Part shown: one piece after another, positions 18,341-26,063 of the stretch
Numbering within the stretch: the stretch's first letter is position 1
How the letters are laid out: the number at the start of each line of letters is the position of its first letter
Assembly: GCA_005110395.1 (NCBI GenBank)
Contig: DUDU01000119.1
Coordinates: 1-56,954, forward strand
Origin: Candidatus Melainabacteria bacterium
Lineage (GTDB): Bacteria > Cyanobacteriota > Vampirovibrionia > Caenarcaniphilales > Caenarcanaceae
DNA length: 56,954 nucleotides
Direction: 5' to 3'
Position numbers and translations under genes: made by a program
Notes under the pieces: generated by a model
Seen by the model: the letters and a program-made list of their open reading frames with translations, nothing else
Database searches by the model: none
What the model was told of the DNA's origin: nothing

Positions 18341-18652
18341 ATGAAAAACAACAAATTCAATTTCTTAAAAGGAAAAAAAACACCATTAAAAAACTTAGTA
18401 ATTGGAGGACTTGCAGCTTTTAGTGCGGTATATCTTGTGGCTCCTACTGGTGGATTATTTGAATTCATTCCAGACATGGTGCCATTCATTGGCAATCTAG
18501 ATGAAGTAACTGCAACCATGATGCTTTTAGCAGCTTTAAAATATTTTGGTTTTGATCTCATGGAAATGTTTACTGGTGAATCAAACTCTAATGATCAAGA
18601 AATCAAACCTGAAGCGGGAGATCAACCAATATATTACCCGCCTAAAAGCTAA
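18341..18652 (+). CDS. DUF1232 family membrane protein
   Basis: The 103-aa protein has a basic N-terminus, a hydrophobic segment (LVIGGLAAFSAVYLVAP, about 19-35) followed by FEFIPDMVPFIGNLDEVTATMMLLAAL, the IPD.(I/V)P.IG.LDD core of DUF1232 (YkvA-like) proteins, and an acidic Pro-rich tail. The family is small, membrane-associated and of unknown function. It starts 21 bp after clpX and is most likely co-transcribed with it. Confidence 0.75.
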   Translation: MKNNKFNFLKGKKTPLKNLVIGGLAAFSAVYLVAPTGGLFEFIPDMVPFIGNLDEVTATMMLLAALKYFGFDLMEMFTGESNSNDQEIKPEAGDQPIYYPPKS

Positions 18653-18698
18653 GATAGCCAATTAAATCAGGAAGTTGAGGTAAGGAGTAATATTACAA

Positions 18699-18923
18699 GT
18701 GGATCTACCAGAGCATTTATTCTAAGTTGGAGACCTTGGAACCGTTGTAATGATTCACGATAATGGAGCTGACTTTGAAGTTGAATTTATGACTCTTGGC
18801 GGTGATACTGTGGCTGTTCACACTCTTTTAGCTAATCAAGTTAGACCAGTAAAACAAAAAGAAATTGCGCATGTTCGTGAAATAGCCGAGAGCTTAGACT
18901 ATTTTCCCAATTCAATAATGTAA
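18699..18923 (+). pseudogene. DUF4926-like gene with in-frame stop
   Basis: Reading from GTG at 18699 (AAGGAG upstream) gives VDLPEHLF, then TAA at 18723, then in the same frame VGDLGTVVMIHDNGADFEVEFMTLGGDTVAVHTLLANQVRPVK to a stop at 18921-18923. The (D)LPEHxLxxGDxGTVVxxx...(Y/F)EVEFxxxxGxTVAxxTLxxxQVRP pattern is that of DUF4926, a small protein often found next to toxins or nucleases. The stop falls where a Lys is expected, so AAA to TAA is the simplest explanation. A shortened product could start at ATG 18750 but would lose the conserved first strand. The HNH nuclease gene converges on it 15 bp away. Confidence 0.65.
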
Positions 18924-18937
18924 TAGAAAAGCGAAAA

Positions 18938-19657
18938 TCAATCAAGGTTACTTTTTCCTAAATTGCATGAGCTACAAAGAGTTTGTAGATTGATTAATTC
19001 TGTTTGTCCACCTTTACTCCATGCTTTGATATGGTCAATCTGTAAATTAATTGCAGGATTTTTTGCTGGACTAGCACCGCATATTGAGCAAGAAAAGTTA
19101 TCTCTTTTTAAGACTTGATATCTTATCCTCAATGAAGGATCTCTATTTGTTTTAATAGCCGAATTTGATTGAAATTCTAAAGAGTTTCTCGCAAAAAAGA
19201 CCTCCTTATCATTAACGTATGAGATAAATTCTTTAAGAGTGTTTGTCCAAGTACCAAAGCGCCTATGATACGGGCTAGAAGAAATTGTAGAAATACTCTT
19301 CCGATTTACATCCCTTCTAGTTGGTTGTTTACCAAGTTTTTGCCAAATGTTTAGAAGGTTTTCGAAAAGTTGTTCATCAGAATAATCAACGAAGTTGGAT
19401 ATAGTTAACTTAGCTTTCTCCAAAGCATTGTTCCATGTTCCAAATCTTCGTATATAAGTAGAACAATTGTATTGTCCATGTTGAGTATATATGCTCTGTG
19501 TTATTTTCGTGACATTAAGTTTATTTGCGATTATTTGTAAATCTTCAATAAGCTTATGCGAAGATAAAGGCTCATTTGATGGAGGAGAATACTCAAAATA
19601 TTCCATTTTGTATATTGGTGCAAACTTATTGTAAGAATATTTTAATTGATCTAACAC
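18938..19657 (-). CDS. HNH endonuclease with N-terminal HNH-associated repeats
   Basis: The 239-aa protein ends in an HNH nuclease: RYQVLKRDNFSCSICG, then LQIDHIKAWSKGGQTELINLQTLCSSCNLGKS. Zinc cysteines are Cys190/193 and Cys228/231, and the metal-binding site is Asp208-His209 and Asn223. The N-terminal part has two copies of an RRFGTW(N/T)N(A/T)L motif (about 70-80 and 132-142), the homing-endonuclease-associated repeat thought to bind DNA. Such proteins occur as free-standing homing-type nucleases or in mobile defence islands. The start is GTG; a later ATG (residue 18) is possible. It converges on the broken DUF4926 gene and is divergent from the toxin-antitoxin pair. Confidence 0.85.
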   Translation of the reverse strand: MLDQLKYSYNKFAPIYKMEYFEYSPPSNEPLSSHKLIEDLQIIANKLNVTKITQSIYTQHGQYNCSTYIRRFGTWNNALEKAKLTISNFVDYSDEQLFENLLNIWQKLGKQPTRRDVNRKSISTISSSPYHRRFGTWTNTLKEFISYVNDKEVFFARNSLEFQSNSAIKTNRDPSLRIRYQVLKRDNFSCSICGASPAKNPAINLQIDHIKAWSKGGQTELINLQTLCSSCNLGKSNLD

Positions 19658-19755
19658 CCTCCGACATACTAACTCCTCACTAATTGGAATATCCTGAAGT
19701 TGCTTTCAAGGCTAGGAATATAAGAGGATCAACCCTAAAGTTTTTAAAGACGATG

Positions 19756-19784
19756 TTGACTTGTACGGCTTTTGTGTGCACAAT
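19756..19784 (+). promoter_or_regulatory. promoter of the toxin-antitoxin operon
   Basis: TTGACT (19756-19761) and CACAAT (19779-19784) are spaced by 17 bp and lie about 30 bp before the antitoxin ATG at 19815. This is the best consensus-like promoter I saw. TacA-type antitoxins usually repress their own promoter, so an operator probably overlaps it. Confidence 0.5.
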
Positions 19785-19814
19785 GGTAATTGAGAATACT
19801 AAATAAAAAAAGCC

Positions 19815-20078
19815 ATGCAACGAACCGATAGAATTGATTTGAGGGTTTCTCCTGAAGATAAAAAAGCTTTGCAGGCTGTTGCTGAGCTTCAAGGAACCAC
19901 AGTTTCGACTTTCATTTTAAGTAGTGCATTAAAAGCCGCTAATGAAGAACTTGCTGATCGTAGACTCTTTAATTTAACAGCTGGAGAGTGGATAAACTTT
20001 CAGGAAGCGCTTGATGCTCCAATCTGTCCTAAACCTCGCTTAAAGAAACTTCTTTCTGAGCCAGGAGTATTTGATTGA
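19815..20078 (+). CDS. DUF1778 (TacA-like) antitoxin
   Basis: The 87-aa protein starts RTDRIDLRVSPEDKKALQAVAELQGTTVSTFILSSALKAA, a ribbon-helix-helix DNA-binding domain of the DUF1778/TacA type. It continues with a C-terminal toxin-neutralising arm (LFNLTAGEWINFQEALDAP). In the TacAT family the antitoxin binds both the operator and the GNAT toxin. The stop codon overlaps the toxin start (ATTGA), the usual translational coupling. No Shine-Dalgarno is clear; the start follows a run of A. Confidence 0.9.
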   Translation: MQRTDRIDLRVSPEDKKALQAVAELQGTTVSTFILSSALKAANEELADRRLFNLTAGEWINFQEALDAPICPKPRLKKLLSEPGVFD

Positions 20079-20572
20079 AAAATTTCAGGATAGAAAAACT
20101 CGCTCGCATTCATGAAGTTGAGAATTTTGATTGTGGGCAAGCTGAACTGAACAAGTTTTTATACATCAACGCCTTTAATAATCAACTGGCGGGTAGTTCT
20201 CAAACTTATCTTGCTTTAAGTGATAGTAAAGTAATTGGTTTTTATTCTTTAGTTGTTGGTCAAGTCCTTTATAGTGACGCACCAGAAAGATTGAAAAAAG
20301 GTTTGCCTCGTCATCCAATACCCATTATGTTACTTGCAAGGATGGCTGTTGATAAAAACAGGCAAGGACAAGGAATTGGTGCTGGCTTGCTGAAAGATGC
20401 CATGTTGCGCACTCTGCAAGCTTCTGATATTGCTGGTATTAGAGCATTTATAGTTCACATCAAAAATCAAAATGCAAAGGCTTTTTACGAGCATTTTAAC
20501 TTTCAACCATCACCAACCGATCCATATCATCTATTCATACTTCTAAAGGATATAAAAGCTTTTTTGGAATAA
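20075..20572 (+). CDS. GNAT acetyltransferase toxin (TacT-like)
   Basis: The 165-aa protein has a GNAT fold with the acetyl-CoA loop RQGQGIGAGLLKDA (about 109-122), the preceding strand MLLARMAVDK, and a C-terminal NQNAKAFYEHFNF containing the likely catalytic Tyr. Characterised TacT toxins acetylate the amino group of aminoacyl-tRNAs and block translation; membership is clear from the adjacent DUF1778 antitoxin and the starting sequence (FRIEKLARIHEVENFDCGQAELNKFL). The start is TTG overlapping the antitoxin stop by 4 bp. Both genes look intact. Confidence 0.9.
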   Translation: MKNFRIEKLARIHEVENFDCGQAELNKFLYINAFNNQLAGSSQTYLALSDSKVIGFYSLVVGQVLYSDAPERLKKGLPRHPIPIMLLARMAVDKNRQGQGIGAGLLKDAMLRTLQASDIAGIRAFIVHIKNQNAKAFYEHFNFQPSPTDPYHLFILLKDIKAFLE

Positions 20573-20743
20573 CTCTTCTTACTGACCAACTCACCACTAA
20601 GAGGCCCATCTACAATGCTTATTTCCTGTAAGCTTCACACTTTTGACTACTTCTATTTCATCCCATAGATTCAGATTGAAACAATATAGCTACAATTAAC
20701 TTGTAAATCTCATAATAATAGAAACAAATCAGGCTCAGAAAGA

Positions 20744-21943
20744 ATGAAAAGAGTATTTTTGATAGTAATGGACGCATGCGGAGTTGGAGCTATGCCAGAC
20801 TGGGAAAAGTTTGATGATCCGCATGGTGCAAATACTTTGGCTAATGTTTCTAAAGCATGTGATGGACTGCATTTGCCTAATCTTCAGAGACTGGGTTTAG
20901 GGAATATAACCTCAATTCAAGGTGTTGCTCCTAGTGATTCACCTATTGCCCTCTTCGGGAAAGCCGCTGAATTTTCTTTTGGCAAAGATACCACCACTGG
21001 CCACTGGGAAATGGCTGGACTTCCTCTTGATAAGCCGTTTCCTGTTTATCCCAAAGGCTTCCCAAAAGAGATTGTCGATCGGTTTATTGAGCTAACTGGA
21101 TGCGGGGGAATACTCTGCAATGAACCGGCCTCAGGTACAGAAGTATTAGTTCGCTTAGGCGAGAAGCATTTGGAAACTGGGTGGCCTATTATTTATACTT
21201 CTGCTGACAGCGTTTTTCAAATAGCCACAAATGCCGAAAAAATCCAATTGGAAACTTTGTACCATTGGTGCGAAATTGCCCGAGAAATACTTCGCGGTGA
21301 ACACGAAGCCAGCCGCGTTATTGCAAGGCCTTTCACGGGAAAAACGAGTAAAGAATTTCGCCGCCTCTCCGAGCATAGACATGATTACGCAGTCAAACCA
21401 AGAGGACAAACGGTTTTAGATTTTCTCTCAGCGCATAATTGTGAGACCGTTTCGATTGGCAAAATTGCAGATATTTTTTGTGAAGTCGGTATTAAGCGCA
21501 TTATTCCAGGCAAATCAAATGAAGCCTGCTTAGCCAATATACACGAAACCATACTTGAAGAGAGTAATTCCAATAAATTAATTTTTGCGAATTTAGTTGA
21601 AACTGATTCTCATTTTGGTCACCGCAATGATCCAATCGGTTTTGGTGAAGCTCTAGAGAAAATTGATTTGAGTCTTGGTGAATGGATAAAGGATTTGAAG
21701 GATACGGATTTATTAATTTTGACAGCTGATCATGGCTGCGATCCGACTGTGGCTGGAACGGATCATACTCGAGAATTTATTCCGATCTTGGCTTATTCAC
21801 CTTCAATGAAAGAAGGAAAGTCAATTGGTGTCAGAGATACTTTTGCGGATATTGCGGCTAGTACTGTTGATTGGCTCAATCTCTCCACTCGATGGCAAGA
21901 ACAACTTATGCCTGGCAAGAGTTTTTTGAGCAACAATATTTAG
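20744..21943 (+). CDS. deoB: phosphopentomutase DeoB
   Basis: DeoB interconverts (deoxy)ribose-1-phosphate and -5-phosphate in nucleoside catabolism using two metal ions. The 399-aa protein shows the N-terminal metal site and nucleophile region (VMDACGVGAMPDW), the TTGHWEMAG motif, NLVETDSHFGHRND, and the C-terminal metal ligands TADHGCDPTVAGTDHTREFIPIL. The coding sequence is complete. Its last 24 codons lie inside the repeat that is duplicated downstream at 22743-22971, marking the deoB 3' end as the junction of the island that follows. Confidence 0.97.
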   Translation: MKRVFLIVMDACGVGAMPDWEKFDDPHGANTLANVSKACDGLHLPNLQRLGLGNITSIQGVAPSDSPIALFGKAAEFSFGKDTTTGHWEMAGLPLDKPFPVYPKGFPKEIVDRFIELTGCGGILCNEPASGTEVLVRLGEKHLETGWPIIYTSADSVFQIATNAEKIQLETLYHWCEIAREILRGEHEASRVIARPFTGKTSKEFRRLSEHRHDYAVKPRGQTVLDFLSAHNCETVSIGKIADIFCEVGIKRIIPGKSNEACLANIHETILEESNSNKLIFANLVETDSHFGHRNDPIGFGEALEKIDLSLGEWIKDLKDTDLLILTADHGCDPTVAGTDHTREFIPILAYSPSMKEGKSIGVRDTFADIAASTVDWLNLSTRWQEQLMPGKSFLSNNI

Positions 21944-22097
21944 AACGAATGCTATTTCACTATAATTTTGCGTAAATAATATATCCTTTAAAAAGTTGCA
22001 AATTTGATTTCACATAACGCTTTGTATCTTGAAACCAGTGTGATCTGCGAATTTTTTAATAGCTGATTTAAAATATGTTTGTATAAGAACTAGTTAG
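21871..22097 (+). repeat. direct repeat copy 1: deoB 3' end plus downstream
   Basis: This stretch begins TTGGCTCAATCTCTCC inside deoB and ends GTATAAGAACTAGTTAG. It aligns throughout with 22743-22971 at roughly 80% by eye, including the deoB C-terminal codons, the CATAACGCTT core and the last 17 bases. Homology stops at GTTAG, immediately before the DUF1643 gene. Confidence 0.85.
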
Positions 22098-22135
22098 TGA
22101 CAATGCTAAAAGTCGACCGTGCTAACGATAACAAA

Positions 22136-22699
22136 ATGAATAAACCAGTTTATAAACATCCTGACTTTGTAACCCAAACTGACGACAAACGAATCGAAAA
22201 AGAAAATAAACGTTTGTGGCTTTCTTTGAAAATTGACAGCAAATTAAAAGAAGGCTTATTAGTTATTTTAAAAAATCCAAGCAGAGCAACAAAAGACATT
22301 TCAGACAAAACGGTTTTCAATGTTACGAACTATATTTACAAAAACCGAGAAAAATACCGGCAATTTAAGAATATTGGGACAATAACAATATTGAATTTAA
22401 TCCCTTTTTATCAGACATATGCAGAACTCCTTGCCACATCTAACCTAAACATTGTTGACAAAGAAAATATTCAGACTATTAACGACCTAACATCAAAAAA
22501 TGAAAACGTAATTATTGCGTGGGGCGACCACCCAAAAGGACTTTACACAGAATATAAAGAACTCAAAAGGAGAATACTCGACATATTGATCGCAAATAAA
22601 AATAGTGTGTTTTACGTTGACAAACTTTCAAAAAATGGCAACCCTAAACATGGTCAAGTATGGGGTTACTCCAATGAACTAAAAGAATATAAAATATAG
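22136..22699 (+). CDS. DUF1643 domain protein
   Basis: From the ATG at 22136 the protein is 187 aa (a GTG at 22097 would add 13 residues, but that start lies in the repeat boundary). It shows the DUF1643 core: LWLSLKIDSKLKEGLLVILKNPSRATKDISDKTV with the NPS motif, a central TILNLIPFYQTYAELL strand, IIAWGDHPKG, and GNPKHGQVWGYS near the end. The function is unknown; DUF1643 genes are common on mobile elements and near DNA-modification genes. Codon choice and the A-rich, Shine-Dalgarno-less leader resemble the two following cargo genes more than the chromosome, which suggests acquisition, possibly from Bacteroidetes-type DNA. Confidence 0.8.
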   Translation: MNKPVYKHPDFVTQTDDKRIEKENKRLWLSLKIDSKLKEGLLVILKNPSRATKDISDKTVFNVTNYIYKNREKYRQFKNIGTITILNLIPFYQTYAELLATSNLNIVDKENIQTINDLTSKNENVIIAWGDHPKGLYTEYKELKRRILDILIANKNSVFYVDKLSKNGNPKHGQVWGYSNELKEYKI

Positions 22700-22742
22700 C
22701 AAATGGACATTTATTTAATCTTCAAAATTGCTTTCACTATTA

Positions 22743-22971
22743 TTGGCTCAATCTCTCCACTCGCTGGCAAGAACAGCTTATGTCTGGCAAGAGTTTTTTG
22801 AGCAAAGATATATAAAATCGTATTGAATCTTCACTAAATTTCCTATAAATAATATATCTTTAAAAAGTTACAAACTTGATTTCACATAACGCTTAGGATA
22901 GTGAAATCAAGTTTGTTTTGCGAATGTTTTTAATAATAGATTTGAGATACGTTCGTATAAGAACTAGTTAG
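22743..22971 (+). repeat. direct repeat copy 2 with duplicated deoB tail
   Basis: The second copy includes a duplicate of the last deoB codons (WLNLSTRWQEQLM then SGKSFLSKDI and a stop), but with no open frame upstream. It then continues to GAACTAGTTAG at 22961-22971. It sits between the DUF1643 and GIY-YIG genes. Compared with copy 1 it has a much better hairpin (22870-22916). Homology ends at GTTAG, exactly where copy 1 ends. Confidence 0.85.
22870..22919 (+). terminator. 16-bp perfect-stem hairpin within repeat copy 2
   Basis: CAAACTTGATTTCAC (22871-22885) and GTGAAATCAAGTTTG (22901-22915) are exact inverted repeats around the loop ATAACGCTTAGGATA, extended by one more A-T pair. TTTT follows. 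It could end transcription of the DUF1643 gene, or be a recombination structure. The equivalent in copy 1 keeps the loop but only a partial stem (GATTTCA / TGAAACC). Confidence 0.5.
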
Positions 22972-23017
22972 CTGTAATTGTAAAACTATAGTTGTGGTAT
23001 TAAACGAACAGACAAAA

Positions 23018-23821
23018 ATGATAACAATACAAGAGTTACTTTTTAATAGGAAACTTGCCAAAACTTGCAAAATCAAACTTGTAAGACACAAAGACAACAG
23101 ACGTGACTTATACAACTTATATCGAACTGACAAAGTAGAATTTTTAGCTTATCAAAACTCTCAAAAAAAAGACGTTTTTAATGGGGTTGACTATATCGTT
23201 TCATTTATCGGTGAAGAAGGGTTTCTTTCAAGATTTATAGGTGTTTACAAACTAACAGGTAAAGAACAAATCGCTGACGAACATTTTGAATATCAAATGG
23301 AAGAAGTAAAAGAACAGTTTGACGACTTAAAAGAACGAGTAATCATACGTTGGGAAAATCCTATTTCTTGGCATCAGTGGATTAAAAACGAAATGGAAGT
23401 ATTAGAAATTCACCCAGGACTTCATTACAAACAATTTACTGACTACTCAGACTTTATTTTAAACTTTGACGAACTAAAAGAAATTGTAACAAAGCAATAT
23501 CGCGACTGGAAAAAAATGCTCTCAGCGACAAAAGGCATTTATTTAATAAGCGACACGAAGACAGGTAAACTGTATGTTGGCTCTGCATATGGAGAAGAAG
23601 GAATTTGGGGGCGATGGACTAGATACGTTTCAACTAACGGACACGGTGACAACAAGACCTTAAAAGAACTTATTGCAAGCGACCCAATTCACGGAAACAA
23701 TTTTCAGTTTTCAATACTAATGTTATTACCTCGAACGATAACTGCAGACGAAGCAATTAAAAAAGAACAACTTTTTAAAAATAAACTCGGAACAAACTCA
23801 TTTGGACTAAACAACAATTAA
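23018..23821 (+). CDS. GIY-YIG nuclease family protein with large N-terminal domain
   Basis: From the ATG at 23018 the protein is 267 aa (a GTG at 22994 is less likely). The C-terminal third is a GIY-YIG nuclease: KGIYLISDTKTGKLYVGSAYG supplies the two signature strands, followed by WGRWTRYVSTNGHGDNKTLKEL with the catalytic Arg region, and the Glu of EAIKKEQLFKNKLG. The N-terminal about 170 residues (containing FLSRFIGVYKLTG and HQWIKNEMEVLEIHPG) are typical of a widespread, uncharacterised GIY-YIG subfamily. It is the second cargo gene of the island after deoB, preceded by the repeat and followed by about 200 bp before the restriction-modification gene. Confidence 0.85.
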   Translation: MITIQELLFNRKLAKTCKIKLVRHKDNRRDLYNLYRTDKVEFLAYQNSQKKDVFNGVDYIVSFIGEEGFLSRFIGVYKLTGKEQIADEHFEYQMEEVKEQFDDLKERVIIRWENPISWHQWIKNEMEVLEIHPGLHYKQFTDYSDFILNFDELKEIVTKQYRDWKKMLSATKGIYLISDTKTGKLYVGSAYGEEGIWGRWTRYVSTNGHGDNKTLKELIASDPIHGNNFQFSILMLLPRTITADEAIKKEQLFKNKLGTNSFGLNNN

Positions 23822-24023
23822 CAATGGACGAACTTTGGTTTGGCAATAATATGAGGTTCAGTGATTAAATCAAGCTATGTGTTACTATCAAAGCTTCTTG
23901 TTTTTTGACTATTGAAGTGCTTCGAAAACGTCGCCTCCGCCAAGCTACAAACATAAACCGTTAGGCTAATAAGTAAACAACAAAAGCATAAAGAAAAAAT
24001 ATTTGCATTTGCTAAAAAAATAG

Positions 24024-25979
24024 ATGGAAAAAGATTTCAAATTTATTGATTTATTTGCTGGCATTGGAGGTTTTCATATAGCCATGCACAGACTGGGAGG
24101 AGAATGTGTCTTTGCATCTGAAATTGATGAACAAGCAAGATTAACTTATGAAATAAATCACAAAAAAATAAGTCCTAAACTTTTTGAAACTAATAATTTC
24201 AACAAAGACATTCGAGCAATAAACCCAAAAGACATACCTGATTTCGACATACTTTGTGCAGGATTTCCTTGTCAGCCATTCAGTCAAGCAGGTTTCAAAA
24301 GAGGTTTTGCTGACAATCACAATTCTGAAAGAGGAAATTTATTTTTTAATATCGTTGAAATTTTAGACACAAAAAAACCGAAAGCTTTTTTCTTGGAAAA
24401 CGTTCGTGGGCTTAAAACTCATGATAACGGGAAAACATTTAAAGTCATTAGAAACATCATTGAAAATGAGCTTGGATATTCGTTTTATTTTGAAATTATT
24501 CATGCATCAGATTATGGATTACCTCAATTACGACCAAGAGTATTTATGATAGGTTTTAGAGATGAGGGTTTGATGAAAGGTTTTCATTTTCCTCCATCAA
24601 TTCCCTTGAAATTCACAATGGATGAGGTATGGAAAGGGAAATGCTCAAGAAAAATTGGCTTTACAATTAGAGTTGGTGGCAGAGGTTCGAACATTACAGA
24701 CAGACGAAATTGGGATACTTATGAAGTTGACGGAGAATTACGAAGGCTTTCATACCAAGAGGCTCAAAAAATGCAAGGATTCCCAGACGATTTTGAGTTT
24801 CCTGTTAGTCCAACACAAGCCATAAAACAATTAGGAAACAGTGTCGCCGTTGATGCTATCGAAGCAGTTTCAAAAAGCATGTTGGAGCACCTAGAAAATT
24901 TAACACCAAAACAAACGACACTGAGATCGACAAAAAACAAAGGGGAATGGACAGAATTATTAGTCTTTATTAAACTTCTTTTAGATCAAAGACTCTCACT
25001 GTCTGATGAGAAGCTGAATGCAAATAATAATTCATTTAAAATAAATAAGGTAACTACTCATAATTTAGATATTGAATTTTTGTTATTAAATCTTTCAACT
25101 GTTGTTGTAAGAAACAAAGAAAGTAAATTAGAAAAAGAGATAAATGTCTCTGAAATAATTAATACAAAAATCCTTAATTTATTAATAGAAAAGATAAAAG
25201 AAAACGCTCAAACTTTTGATATTCCAGAGTTCAATATTATTCAAGACACACTAGGTTTTAATATAATCAAAGGCGGAAATAGCAATCAAAAGGCTGATAT
25301 TTTATTAGATATTGAAAATAATTTTATTCAAAAAGAAAACGAAGGTTTTGGTATAAAATCGTATTTAGGAAGCAAACCAACTTTGTTAAATGCTTCGGGG
25401 AATACCAATTTCATATTTAAAATCAATGGATTAAATAAAAAATTCCTTGATGATATAAATGCTATTGAAACAGCAACAAAATTAAAAGACAGAATTAATA
25501 AAATTGAAGAACTTGGTGGTGCTTTTGAGTACATTGGTGCCGAAAAAGAAACAATGGAATTTAACTTAAAAATGGTTGATAGTGAAATGCCAAAAATAAT
25601 AGGGCACCTTTTATTGTCTTTTTACAAGGATAGAACTTCATCTTTGAAAAAAATAACAAACTCCATTATTGAAAATATAAATGATGATGAAAAAACACTC
25701 TTTATAAACAAAATCAAAAAGTTATTAGTTGACATTTTACTTGGTTTTTTTGCGGGCACGAAATGGAATGGTAGTTACGAATCAAATGGAACTATTGTTA
25801 TGAAAAACAATGGAGATTGCCTTGGTTTTCACATAATAGAATTGGATAATTTAAAAAATTATTTATTTGAAAACATAAAATTAGACACTCCATCAACAAC
25901 AAGGCATCGATTCGGAAAATTATATTTAGAAAAAGACGGGAATATGTATTTCAAGCTAAATTTACAGTTGCGATTTTAA
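24024..25979 (+). CDS. fused C5-cytosine methyltransferase / HpaII-like restriction endonuclease
   Basis: The 651-aa protein joins two activities. Residues 1-290 are a complete DNA (cytosine-5) methyltransferase: motif I DLFAGIGG (9-16), motif IV GFPCQPFS with Cys83, ENV (125-127), QLRPR (168-172), a compact target-recognition region, and motif X QLGNSV (269-274). After residue 305, KGEWTELLVFIKLL and especially GGNSNQKADILLDIE...GFGIKSYLGSKPTLLNASGNTNF (417-462) match the HpaII restriction endonuclease family. HpaII cuts CCGG, so CCGG is a candidate target, unproven. The protein is thus a one-polypeptide type II restriction-modification system. It carries no Shine-Dalgarno, and a deoB-end repeat lies beyond it. 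Confidence 0.85.
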   Translation: MEKDFKFIDLFAGIGGFHIAMHRLGGECVFASEIDEQARLTYEINHKKISPKLFETNNFNKDIRAINPKDIPDFDILCAGFPCQPFSQAGFKRGFADNHNSERGNLFFNIVEILDTKKPKAFFLENVRGLKTHDNGKTFKVIRNIIENELGYSFYFEIIHASDYGLPQLRPRVFMIGFRDEGLMKGFHFPPSIPLKFTMDEVWKGKCSRKIGFTIRVGGRGSNITDRRNWDTYEVDGELRRLSYQEAQKMQGFPDDFEFPVSPTQAIKQLGNSVAVDAIEAVSKSMLEHLENLTPKQTTLRSTKNKGEWTELLVFIKLLLDQRLSLSDEKLNANNNSFKINKVTTHNLDIEFLLLNLSTVVVRNKESKLEKEINVSEIINTKILNLLIEKIKENAQTFDIPEFNIIQDTLGFNIIKGGNSNQKADILLDIENNFIQKENEGFGIKSYLGSKPTLLNASGNTNFIFKINGLNKKFLDDINAIETATKLKDRINKIEELGGAFEYIGAEKETMEFNLKMVDSEMPKIIGHLLLSFYKDRTSSLKKITNSIIENINDDEKTLFINKIKKLLVDILLGFFAGTKWNGSYESNGTIVMKNNGDCLGFHIIELDNLKNYLFENIKLDTPSTTRHRFGKLYLEKDGNMYFKLNLQLRF

Positions 25980-26063
25980 AACGCTACGATCTAAGTAAGC
26001 AATCTTGAATCAGAGAAAAAAACATGAATGGAGGAAAGAAGTGTTTGAGAGAGGAAATTGAGA

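Noticed and set aside
19680..19892. 70-codon minus-strand ORF over the antitoxin promoter
   Set aside because: It overlaps the well-supported antitoxin gene and its promoter and has no coding signature.
22930..23133. 67-codon minus-strand ORF at the start of the GIY-YIG gene
   Set aside because: Antisense shadow, Leu/Ser/Cys-rich without motif.
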